Shown here piece by piece: positions 1 to 6,051 of a stretch of 9,115 nucleotides of DNA. The stretch spans positions 529-9,643 of the forward strand of contig DQCG01000344.1 in NCBI GenBank assembly GCA_003533825.1, in the 5' to 3' direction. How positions within the stretch are numbered: position 1 is the stretch's first letter; every line of letters starts with the position of its first letter. Source of the DNA: Phycisphaerales bacterium. GTDB taxonomy: Bacteria > Planctomycetota > Phycisphaerae > Sedimentisphaerales > Anaerobacaceae. The notes under the pieces are model-generated. The model worked only from the letters and a program-made list of their open reading frames with translations, did not search any database and was not told the DNA's origin. The translations under genes were made by a program, and so were the position numbers.

Positions 1-1176
1 TGGTGGACAAACTTCGACGGCGTATGGTCAAAGGTGCCTCGCGATGCCTTTGCGGGCGCGGGGGCCGGAAACCAGGTGATGCTGGTCGTCCCGAGCCTGG
101 ACCTTATCATCGTGCGGAACGGCTCAAATCTGTTTGACAGCTCAAAAGGCGAAGGATTCTGGGCCGGAATTGAGCGGTTTCTGTTCAATCCCGTCATGGA
201 TGCCGTCGCCGGCCCGCCTTATCCGCCCAGCGACATGATAAAGAAGATTGCATGGGCGCCGGCCGATGAGATTATCCGCAAAGCGTCTGGTAGCGACAAC
301 TGGCCCATCACCTGGGCCGATGACGACAACCAATACACCGCCTATGGTGACGGTTGGGGATTCGAGCCGAAGACGAAAGAAAAGCTCAGTCTCGGTATCG
401 CGAAAATCACCGGCTTGCCGCCGAATTTCAAAGGAGTCAACATCCGCACGAAGACCGGTGAGCGCCTGGGGCAGGGGGCCAAAGGCGCAAAGGCCAGCGG
501 CATGCTCATGCTTGACGGCGTGCTTTATATGCTCGTTCGCAATACCGGCAATTCTCAACTCGCATGGTCCACAGACCACGGCAAGAGCTGGATGTGGTCC
601 GGCTGGAAGTTCGAAACAAGCTTCGGCGCCCCGACGTTTTTGAACTTCGGCAGAAACTACGCCGGAGCGACGGATCAGTTCGTTTATATCTACTCGGACG
701 ATTCCGACAGTGCCTACGAACCTGTCGACCGGTTTGTAATGGCACGTGCGGCGAAGAATGAAATCAGAAATCGCGGCTCGTATAAATTCTTCAAAGGTCT
801 TGACGAGCAGGGCGGTCCCGTCTGGACCAAAAACATCCGTCAAAGGGGCGCTGTCTTTGTCAATCCAGACAATTGCTATCGTTCGCAGGTCAGCTACAAC
901 CGAGGGCTGAAGCGATATCTCTGGTGCCAGGTTCTGCCGGCCAGCAGGCACCTGCAGGGTACTCGCTTCCAGGGCGGCTTCGGTATTTATGACGCCCCGC
1001 AGCCCTGGGGGCCCTGGACGACTGTATATTATACGCAGGATTGGGACGTCGGCCCGGGCGAGACAAGCTCTTTTCCCACTAAGTGGATCAGCGGCGACGG
1101 CAAAACCTGCTACCTGCTCTTTTCCGGCGACGATTGCTTTTCCGTTCGCAAAGCGGAATTAACGGTGACAGACTAA
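1..1176 (+). CDS. Serine beta-lactamase-like hydrolase fused to a DUF4185-like domain (C-terminal 391 residues; 5' end outside window)
   Basis: The frame is open from base 1 to the TAA at 1174-1176, so the N-terminus is missing. Residues 1-65 of the visible part (opening WWTN, then DAFAGAGAGNQ, VVPSLDLIIVRNG) look like the closing strands and helix of the class C beta-lactamase/penicillin-binding-protein-like fold (Pfam Beta-lactamase). The catalytic SxxK and YxN motifs would lie upstream and cannot be seen. After a linker of about 30 residues, residues 97 to the end carry DUF4185-like features. These are DNWPITWADDDNQYTAYGDG near residue 99, a BNR-like strand (LAWSTDHGKSWMWSG), and an end with GPWTTVYY and SGDGKTCYLLFSG, which suggest a beta-propeller related to sialidase-like folds. 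Known: the first family contains serine esterases, peptidases and beta-lactamases; DUF4185 has no firm activity. Inferred: an exported hydrolase acting on cell-wall or glycan material. The domain names come from recalled family patterns, so the fusion itself is more certain than any substrate. No terminator was recognised after it. Confidence 0.8.
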   Translation, partial: WWTNFDGVWSKVPRDAFAGAGAGNQVMLVVPSLDLIIVRNGSNLFDSSKGEGFWAGIERFLFNPVMDAVAGPPYPPSDMIKKIAWAPADEIIRKASGSDNWPITWADDDNQYTAYGDGWGFEPKTKEKLSLGIAKITGLPPNFKGVNIRTKTGERLGQGAKGAKASGMLMLDGVLYMLVRNTGNSQLAWSTDHGKSWMWSGWKFETSFGAPTFLNFGRNYAGATDQFVYIYSDDSDSAYEPVDRFVMARAAKNEIRNRGSYKFFKGLDEQGGPVWTKNIRQRGAVFVNPDNCYRSQVSYNRGLKRYLWCQVLPASRHLQGTRFQGGFGIYDAPQPWGPWTTVYYTQDWDVGPGETSSFPTKWISGDGKTCYLLFSGDDCFSVRKAELTVTD

Positions 1177-1288
1177 GAACATTCGATTGATCATTTCGCT
1201 GCGACTTACAAAAATCTGTGGACAGGATGATTTTGTGCAAGTAAGTTACTGGCAAGACAAAAACACGCTGGCTTTGAAAATCACGTAT

Positions 1289-1294
1289 AAAGGG
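1289..1294 (+). promoter_or_regulatory. Ribosome binding site of the Nramp-like gene
   Basis: AAAGGG lies 10 bases before the ATG at 1305. It supports that start over the internal ATG at codon 11, which would leave the site too far upstream. Confidence 0.55.
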
Positions 1295-1304
1295 ATTAAT
1301 ACGT

Positions 1305-2762
1305 ATGAAAGAAGACACTAAAAGCAGTAGTGAGATGACAATCAAAAAACCGCCAATCGGCCTTGCAGCATTCGCGCTTGTGGGGCCGTCCTTTGTCTGG
1401 GCGGCCGAATACATCGGCTCGGGCGAGGTCATCCTGGCGACCCGCACCGGAGCGATTCTCGGCACGGCGGTGCTCTGGGCGATTGTCGTAGGGATATTCC
1501 TGAAGTTCTGGATCGGCATGAGCGGGGCGCGCTATACCGTCTGCACGGGCGAAGGGATGATCGATATGTTCAACCGAATGCCGGGGCCGAAGCACTGGGC
1601 TGTGTGGGTTGTTCTGGTTGTCCAGTTTTTAGCCGGCACGTTTTCCATCGGGGCGGTCGTAACGGCGGCGGGCGTGTTCGTCAGCAGTCTTTTTCCCGCC
1701 GAGATGATCCCGGAGTCGATGACAAGTATATTCCCCGGTCTGTGCGGCTGGGCAGTGACAATTGTCGCTGTAGCAGTCGTCTGGTCGGGCCTCTTCAACG
1801 TACTCAAAATCGTAATGAGCATTCTCGTATTGATTGTTGTCCTGGGCGTGCTATACGTAGCAGCCCACGTCTTTCCGGGTGTTGGAGCATTATTGAAGAG
1901 TCTGACTTTCAATGTGCCGGCAGTGCCCGAATGGGCTGCTTCCATGGATAATGTCAGTGACAATCCGTGGAAAGAAATCCTGCCGTTATTAGGCTGGGGC
2001 GCGGGCGGCTTTGCCAGCCAGGTCTGGTACACATACTGGGTACTCGGAGCAGGCTATGGAGCCGCGGCGGGGCGAGGCTACGGCAGAGCCGCCGACGTGG
2101 CGAGCCTGCGATCGATGACACGCGGCGCAGCGGAAAAAATCAAGGGATGGTGCCGGGTGCTATATATCGACTCGTCTCTGGCCGTGGTAATCGGGATCGT
2201 GGTGACAGGGGCGTTTTTCATCGCCGGCTCCGGTGTTCTTGGGCCTGAGAAAATCGCACCCGAAGGCCCGGACGTGGCTATTAAACTCTCGATGGTATTC
2301 TCGTCGAGATGGGGATCGTGGGGCGGCTTTTTGTTCATGTTAGCAGGAGCGGCGGCGCTGATTTCCACACAGATCGGCCAACTGGCCGGCTGGCCAAGGT
2401 TGCTGGCCGATTCTTGCCGAATCTGCATACCGGGTTTCAACAAAAAGCTCACGTGGAAATGGCAGTTCCGGCTGTTTTTGCTCTTCTTTTTGTGCGCGAA
2501 CATGGTTATCGTTTTTTGCTTCAAAGAAAAACCCGTGATCCTCGTGCAGTTCGCCGCGTTGCTGGACGGCCTGCTCCTGACTCCTATGCAGGCGATCCTG
2601 GTGGCGGTCGGCCTGTTCGTAGTGATGCCCAAGTTGCTCAGTGCCGAAGCGGCGAGAGTGCTCAAGCCGAACTGGATATTTGCAGTCGGATTAGTTATCG
2701 CGTTTTTGGTATTTGCCTATTTCTGCATTGTCCAGATGCCGTCGACACTATTCGGAAAATAA
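1305..2762 (+). CDS. Nramp-superfamily transporter, non-canonical (485 aa)
   Basis: This is a polytopic inner-membrane protein with about 11-12 hydrophobic segments. Clear ones are near residues 53-67, 98-126, 147-162, 166-190, 287-308, 338-357, 387-406, 428-441 and 455-476. The opening (IGLAAFALVGPSFVWAAEYI) and the overall plan resemble the Nramp family of proton-coupled divalent-metal (Mn/Fe) carriers with the LeuT fold. Two signature sites are altered. The TM1 DPGN metal-binding motif is replaced by EYIGSG (residues 35-40). The TM6 segment, normally containing an MPHN-type motif with the metal-binding methionine, reads GWGAGGFASQ (residues 230-239). The substrate therefore cannot be assumed to be Mn or Fe; related divergent branches include Mg transporters and proteins of unknown substrate. 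Length is slightly above the usual 400-450. The start is supported by AAAGGG upstream. It follows the hydrolase fusion by 128 bp on the same strand and converges on miaB with 15 bp between stops. Confidence 0.8.
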   Translation: MKEDTKSSSEMTIKKPPIGLAAFALVGPSFVWAAEYIGSGEVILATRTGAILGTAVLWAIVVGIFLKFWIGMSGARYTVCTGEGMIDMFNRMPGPKHWAVWVVLVVQFLAGTFSIGAVVTAAGVFVSSLFPAEMIPESMTSIFPGLCGWAVTIVAVAVVWSGLFNVLKIVMSILVLIVVLGVLYVAAHVFPGVGALLKSLTFNVPAVPEWAASMDNVSDNPWKEILPLLGWGAGGFASQVWYTYWVLGAGYGAAAGRGYGRAADVASLRSMTRGAAEKIKGWCRVLYIDSSLAVVIGIVVTGAFFIAGSGVLGPEKIAPEGPDVAIKLSMVFSSRWGSWGGFLFMLAGAAALISTQIGQLAGWPRLLADSCRICIPGFNKKLTWKWQFRLFLLFFLCANMVIVFCFKEKPVILVQFAALLDGLLLTPMQAILVAVGLFVVMPKLLSAEAARVLKPNWIFAVGLVIAFLVFAYFCIVQMPSTLFGK

Positions 2763-2777
2763 GATATTCAGGGCAGT

Positions 2778-4157
2778 TTAGACGCGTTCGGCGAAAAGCG
2801 TGAGCGGTGAAGTCTTCGTAATTTTTACATCTGAGAATTGGCCGGCCAGTGACACCGGTCCGTTGAAGACGACGATATAATCTGTTGCCGTCCGGGCGAC
2901 CAACTGCGGATTTCCACCGCCCTCAATGGAATTTAGATGCGGCTTCTTGCTCAATCCTTCTACCAGGACCTTAACTTGTTTGCCCAGAAAGTCCCGGCTG
3001 AGTTCATCGCTTATTTTTTCCTGCACGGCGAGAAGTTCTACGTTTCGCCTCTGCTTGACTTCGGCGCTAACAGTATCCTGCAATCGTTTGTCCGAGGCGG
3101 TTCCGGGCCGGGGCGAGTACTTGAAAATGAAAGCGTTTTTGTATCTTGCCTTTTCGACCATATCCACAGTGGCCTGGAAATCTTCTTCCGTTTCGCCCGG
3201 AAAGCCGACGATGAAGTCGCCCGCAATTGAGACGTCGGGCACAATCGCTCTTGCCCGGTCGAGAAGTTCCAGATACCAGGCGCCGGTATAGTTGCGATTC
3301 ATCGCGTGCAGGATTTTGTCCGAACCGCTCTGAGCGGGCATGTGCAGATACTCACAGACCCTTGGCGAGCCGGCCATAACCTGCATAATCTCGTCGAAGA
3401 ATTCCTCGGATGGATAGCTTGTCACGAATCGGAGCCATTCGACGCCGTCGATATTACCCGCCGCATCGAGCAGGTCCGCCAGGGACCAGGTCTTTTCGCC
3501 TTTTTTGTATTTGTACGAATTAACCGTCTGGCCCAGGAGCGTGATTTGTTTGACACCGTGGTCCGCCAATTTCTTTATCTGCTCGATTATTGCTTCGGGC
3601 GGCCGGGACACTTCCGGCCCGCGGACATAGGGCACGACACAATACGAGCAGAAATTGTTGCAGCCTCGCATAACCCGGACAAAAGCCTGTGCCGGGATTG
3701 ATTCGTCCTCGATACCGTAGGCCGATTCGAATTCTTCGAGCGCCTGACTTTTTTCATCAGGAGCCTTCCGGCGGATCTTTTTCGTTACCGCCAGGCTTTT
3801 CTTTTTTTCTTTCAAGGCCTCTGTGATAAGCTCCTTTATCTGCGGTATTTCCGCCGGGCCGCAGACGATATTGACCGCCTCGTGTTCGAGCAGTCTATCG
3901 CCGAGCCGCTGGGCCATACAGCCGATGACGCCGACCACCAGATCCGGGCGGGATTCCTTGATGTGCTTGAGATGTCCCATGTGCGAAAGCACCCGCTGCT
4001 CGGCATGCTCGCGCACCGAGCAGGTATTTATCAGAACAACGTCGGCTTCTTTAACGCTTTCGGTCAGGCTGAATCCGGCATCTTCGAGCGCCGAAGTCAC
4101 CAGTGCCGTATCCAGCTTGTTCATCTGGCAGCCGAAGCTTTTGACAAGTAATTTCAT
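2778..4157 (-). CDS. miaB: tRNA-2-methylthio-N6-dimethylallyladenosine synthase MiaB (459 aa)
   Basis: MiaB is a cytoplasmic radical SAM methylthiotransferase. It adds the 2-methylthio group to N6-isopentenyladenosine at position 37 of tRNAs that read UNN codons. All three domains are intact. The N-terminal UPF0004 domain has its three cluster cysteines at C10 (FGCQMN), C46 (NTCSVRE) and C80 (IGCMAQ). The radical SAM core has the CxxxCxxC triad at C166, C170 and C173 (RGCNNFCSYCVVPYVRG), with downstream family signatures LLGQTVNSY, MPAQSGSDKIL and DFIVGFPGETEEDF. A C-terminal TRAM-type RNA-binding region covers about residues 385-455. Length is normal for MiaB, and the FGCQMN and VVPYVRG context favours MiaB over MtaB or RimO. 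The start ATG sits two bases from a heptamer repeat array, and no Shine-Dalgarno sequence is visible in front of it. It is the last of four leftward genes and could be read through from the four-helix-bundle gene 38 bp upstream. Confidence 0.95.
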   Translation of the reverse strand: MKLLVKSFGCQMNKLDTALVTSALEDAGFSLTESVKEADVVLINTCSVREHAEQRVLSHMGHLKHIKESRPDLVVGVIGCMAQRLGDRLLEHEAVNIVCGPAEIPQIKELITEALKEKKKSLAVTKKIRRKAPDEKSQALEEFESAYGIEDESIPAQAFVRVMRGCNNFCSYCVVPYVRGPEVSRPPEAIIEQIKKLADHGVKQITLLGQTVNSYKYKKGEKTWSLADLLDAAGNIDGVEWLRFVTSYPSEEFFDEIMQVMAGSPRVCEYLHMPAQSGSDKILHAMNRNYTGAWYLELLDRARAIVPDVSIAGDFIVGFPGETEEDFQATVDMVEKARYKNAFIFKYSPRPGTASDKRLQDTVSAEVKQRRNVELLAVQEKISDELSRDFLGKQVKVLVEGLSKKPHLNSIEGGGNPQLVARTATDYIVVFNGPVSLAGQFSDVKITKTSPLTLFAERV

Positions 4158-4159
4158 AT

Positions 4160-4194
4160 TAATATTTCAGATCTCAGATTTCAGATTTAAGATT
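4160..4194 (-). repeat. Left heptamer array: five degenerate tandem 7-bp repeats, consensus AATYTGA read on the minus strand
   Basis: Read on the minus strand from 4194 down, the sequence divides into five consecutive 7-mers (4194-4188, 4187-4181, 4180-4174, 4173-4167, 4166-4160). The second and third are both AATCTGA. The first and fourth differ by one base (AATCTTA, GATCTGA) and the fifth is AATATTA. The array fills nearly all of the 38 bp gap between the four-helix-bundle gene and miaB. It is the inverted counterpart of the array at 4610-4644. Confidence 0.7.
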
Positions 4195-4195
4195 G

Positions 4196-4588
4196 CTATG
4201 TCTTGAATTTATCACCTGGGAATTGAGAATTCTTCAGATATTTGATAAATCCGCTTATCTGTTTTGAAGTATTATAGGCAGACTTGATAAGATTATCGGA
4301 AACACCATTATCTAAATAGCCGAGGTCTTTCGCAATATAAAGTTGTGAGCGAAGCTCGCCACAAGAACCCTTGGCTATGTATAGAAATTGAATGAATTCC
4401 CGTTTCGATCCCCTCTCGAAACCTTCTGTGATATTACTTGATACTGAAACAGCGGCTCTTTGGATTTGATCCTTCAGACCATAATCTTTTCTTAGTTTTC
4501 CTTCGGCCGTAGTTTTATAGGCTAATATACTAAGTTCTTTAGCGGTTTTCCATACCGGCAAATCTTCAAACGAATTGTAAGTTGCCAT
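4196..4588 (-). CDS. Four-helix-bundle protein, 23S rRNA intervening-sequence (IVP/S23) family (130 aa)
   Basis: The protein matches the small four-helix-bundle family first found encoded in intervening sequences of bacterial 23S rRNA (TIGR02436-type; the same fold as the Avd accessory protein of diversity-generating retroelements). Family hallmarks in order are SFEDLPVWKTAKELSILAYK (residues 6-25), YGLKDQIQRAAVSVSSNITEG (about 36-56), RGSKREFIQFLYIAKGS (about 59-75), ELRSQLYIAKDLGYL (about 77-91), then a last helix ending in FIKYLKN. The length is typical. Avd is basic and binds RNA or reverse transcriptase; the function of free-standing IVP copies is not established. The gene is about 38% G+C over 4201-4560 by hand count, against about 52% in a sampled line of miaB. 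It is flanked by inverted heptamer arrays, which points to acquisition as a unit. There is no rRNA sequence here, so it is not inside a 23S gene. The start has only a weak GGA about 10 bases upstream. Confidence 0.9.
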   Translation of the reverse strand: MATYNSFEDLPVWKTAKELSILAYKTTAEGKLRKDYGLKDQIQRAAVSVSSNITEGFERGSKREFIQFLYIAKGSCGELRSQLYIAKDLGYLDNGVSDNLIKSAYNTSKQISGFIKYLKNSQFPGDKFKT

Positions 4589-4609
4589 AGCTTATATCCA
4601 TCACGTCAT

Positions 4610-4644
4610 AATCTGAGATATTAAATTTGGAATTTGAAATTAAT
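4610..4644 (+). repeat. Right heptamer array: five degenerate tandem 7-bp repeats, consensus AATYTGA on the plus strand
   Basis: Consecutive 7-mers begin at 4610, 4617, 4624, 4631 and 4638. The first is AATCTGA, the third AATTTGG and the fourth AATTTGA; the second (GATATTA) and fifth (AATTAAT) are more degenerate. The unit matches the left array but in opposite orientation. The first ten bases (4610-4619, AATCTGAGAT) are exactly complementary to 4171-4180, giving a 10-bp perfect inverted repeat around the four-helix-bundle gene. Confidence 0.65.
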
Positions 4645-4649
4645 CCGCA

Positions 4650-4678
4650 AATATACCAAATTGGGTTGTTAAAATCAA
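4650..4678 (-). promoter_or_regulatory. Possible sigma70-type promoter for the four-helix-bundle gene and miaB
   Basis: On the minus strand TTGATT (4678-4673, 4 of 6 to TTGACA) is followed after 17 bases by TATATT (4655-4650, 5 of 6 to TATAAT). Transcription would start near 4643, inside the right heptamer array. The spacing is ideal, but the region is AT-rich, so a chance match is possible. Confidence 0.4.
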
Positions 4679-4686
4679 TTTGCCTG

Positions 4687-5985
4687 TTAAGTTAGCAGCG
4701 AATGGTTGAGTTTTCGCTGGAGGTCTTTGAGACGGTTGCTTTCGTCGAAGCCTAAAAGGATGATTGGGAATGCGGTTTTGTTGTGCATTAACGGTTCGTC
4801 CAGGTCAACCCATTTGCGGCAGTATTCACCGTCGGGCGTGCCGGGAATCGGCGAGAAATCGGCCAGCATTCCCCGAATGCCAAGACTATTGACAAAACGC
4901 ATCGAGATTTCAAGCTGCTGAATATCAATATGCGGATGGCCGAGGATTTGGTAGGCCGTGATGTTTTCATGCTCGGCCCCGGCATCAATCAGATATCGGG
5001 CGGCCTTTTCAAGCTCATCGGAAAAAACCTTCGAGCCGGTTTTTTTCTGCCACTGTTTAGAGACACTCTCGAAGCCCAGATAGAACGTCTGAAAGCCGGC
5101 CCGTACCATAAGCTCAGCTAAATCTCCGGTGATAAAACGCGCGTTGAGGGCGTTCGGGCTGTGGAAATTAATTTTGATATTTCGCTTTCTAAGTTCATTC
5201 AGAAACGGGACAATGACCTTATCCGCATCGAACAGCAGGGCATCATCATAGAAAGCGACGTTCTCGACTCCAAGCCGGCATAATAGCTCCAATTCCGCCA
5301 AAGAGCGGTCGAGCGATCGAGGCTTGAATTTACCGTACACCTTCGGCACCGAACAGTAGGTGCAGGTGAAGGGACAGCCGTCACTGAGTTTCAGCACGCC
5401 GACATTCAGCTTATCATAAACTTCCCACAAGGCCGGCTGCTGCACGTCCGGAGGGATTGCCAAATATTCCCAGAGCGGTTCAAGGTTCGTGCCATTTACC
5501 AGCAAATCCGCTCCCAATGTCTGTGCGTGGTCGCAGCAGAGCGTTACGTAGTTGCCGCCCAAAATAATTTTCGCCTGAGGGCAGGTGCGGCGAACGTCTT
5601 CAATAACTTCTTCGAGGCCCTTGTACCAATAAGTCATTGTTGTCTGTATTAAAACGAAATCGAACTTTCCCTCTCCGGCCAGGAAATCGGTGAACATGCT
5701 GCGAGGCAGGCCGAACCGCCTAAAGTAGCGGGGGATTGCTTCCAATACCGGCGGACTTGGGATACGTTCGCAGTAAAACCGGCCTCGGCCCCACCGGTCG
5801 GATTCGAATCCCTTCTGCGATTGCATAAAGGGATTCGCCCGATCGAGGTAATCGAACAGTTTGAAAGCGGCCTGGCCGCGCAGATAGCCTGCAACGCTAA
5901 GCAGACCGTATGGCTTGAGCCAAAAATCATACGCCGCGAAATCATAGATCGGCGGATTCACGAGCAGAATTTTCGGCTTCATCAT
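4687..5985 (-). CDS. Radical SAM protein with B12-binding-like N-terminal domain, function unknown (432 aa)
   Basis: The core has the radical SAM cluster motif CxxxCxxC at C204, C208 and C211 (KLSDGCPFTCTYCSVP). It is followed by FYDDALLFD, a motif seen in the B12-binding radical SAM group (BchE/MiaB-like Elp3 core), then FYLGFES near residue 301 and a late SPIPGTPDGEY (about 378-388). Residues 4-175 have the plan of a cobalamin-binding domain: KILLVNPPIYD at the start, PYGLLSVAGYLR, FDFVLIQTTMTYWY, and an AKIILGGNYVTL strand before the core. The DxHxxG cobalamin-ligand motif is not present, so B12 binding is doubtful. Known enzymes of this architecture methylate or rearrange unreactive carbons or phosphorus. 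No substrate can be named here. Two ATGs stand in tandem at the start (5985 and 5982) with only a weak AAAGA in front. It lies 66 bp downstream of the Tat-signal gene and 98 bp upstream of the four-helix-bundle gene. Confidence 0.8.
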   Translation of the reverse strand: MMKPKILLVNPPIYDFAAYDFWLKPYGLLSVAGYLRGQAAFKLFDYLDRANPFMQSQKGFESDRWGRGRFYCERIPSPPVLEAIPRYFRRFGLPRSMFTDFLAGEGKFDFVLIQTTMTYWYKGLEEVIEDVRRTCPQAKIILGGNYVTLCCDHAQTLGADLLVNGTNLEPLWEYLAIPPDVQQPALWEVYDKLNVGVLKLSDGCPFTCTYCSVPKVYGKFKPRSLDRSLAELELLCRLGVENVAFYDDALLFDADKVIVPFLNELRKRNIKINFHSPNALNARFITGDLAELMVRAGFQTFYLGFESVSKQWQKKTGSKVFSDELEKAARYLIDAGAEHENITAYQILGHPHIDIQQLEISMRFVNSLGIRGMLADFSPIPGTPDGEYCRKWVDLDEPLMHNKTAFPIILLGFDESNRLKDLQRKLNHSLLT

Positions 5986-6012
5986 TCTTTGCCGTACAAT
6001 TTGTTATTACTG

Positions 6013-6035
6013 CGCAAGGCTGCTACTCCTGTGCG
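6013..6035. other. Short hairpin between the Tat-signal gene and the radical SAM gene
   Basis: CGCAAGG (6013-6019) can pair with CCTGTGCG (6028-6035), with one bulged G and an 8-base loop. On the minus strand it is followed by AGTAATAAC, not a T-run, so it is a poor intrinsic terminator. It could be an mRNA stability or attenuation structure, or chance. Confidence 0.25.
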
Positions 6036-6051
6036 GTTCTGTTTTAACAGA

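Noticed and set aside
142..951. Long open frame on the minus strand opposite the DUF4185 fusion
   Set aside because: It is an antisense shadow of a well-supported gene: no recognisable domain, an implausible arginine-rich composition, and the plus-strand frame carries clear family motifs.
1204..1246. Inverted repeat (ACTTAC, AAAATC / GATTTT, GTAAGT) after the first gene as a terminator
   Set aside because: The arms are interrupted and of unequal length, the stem is AT-rich with a 12-base loop, and no T-run follows. It is too weak to call.
2078..2665. Minus-strand open frame opposite the Nramp-like gene
   Set aside because: It has no family signature and lies wholly within the transporter's membrane-segment coding region.
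4196..4588. Avd-like fold as part of a diversity-generating retroelement
   Set aside because: Avd shares this four-helix-bundle family, but there is no reverse transcriptase gene and no template/variable repeat pair in the window. The sequence pattern (SFEDLPVW, SNITEG, IAKGS) is that of ordinary IVP/S23 proteins.
5795..5820. A T-arm-like string GGATTCGAATCC suggesting a tRNA
   Set aside because: The flanking bases do not form the 5-bp T stem, no acceptor or anticodon arms are present, and the stretch encodes KGFESDRWG in the radical SAM gene.
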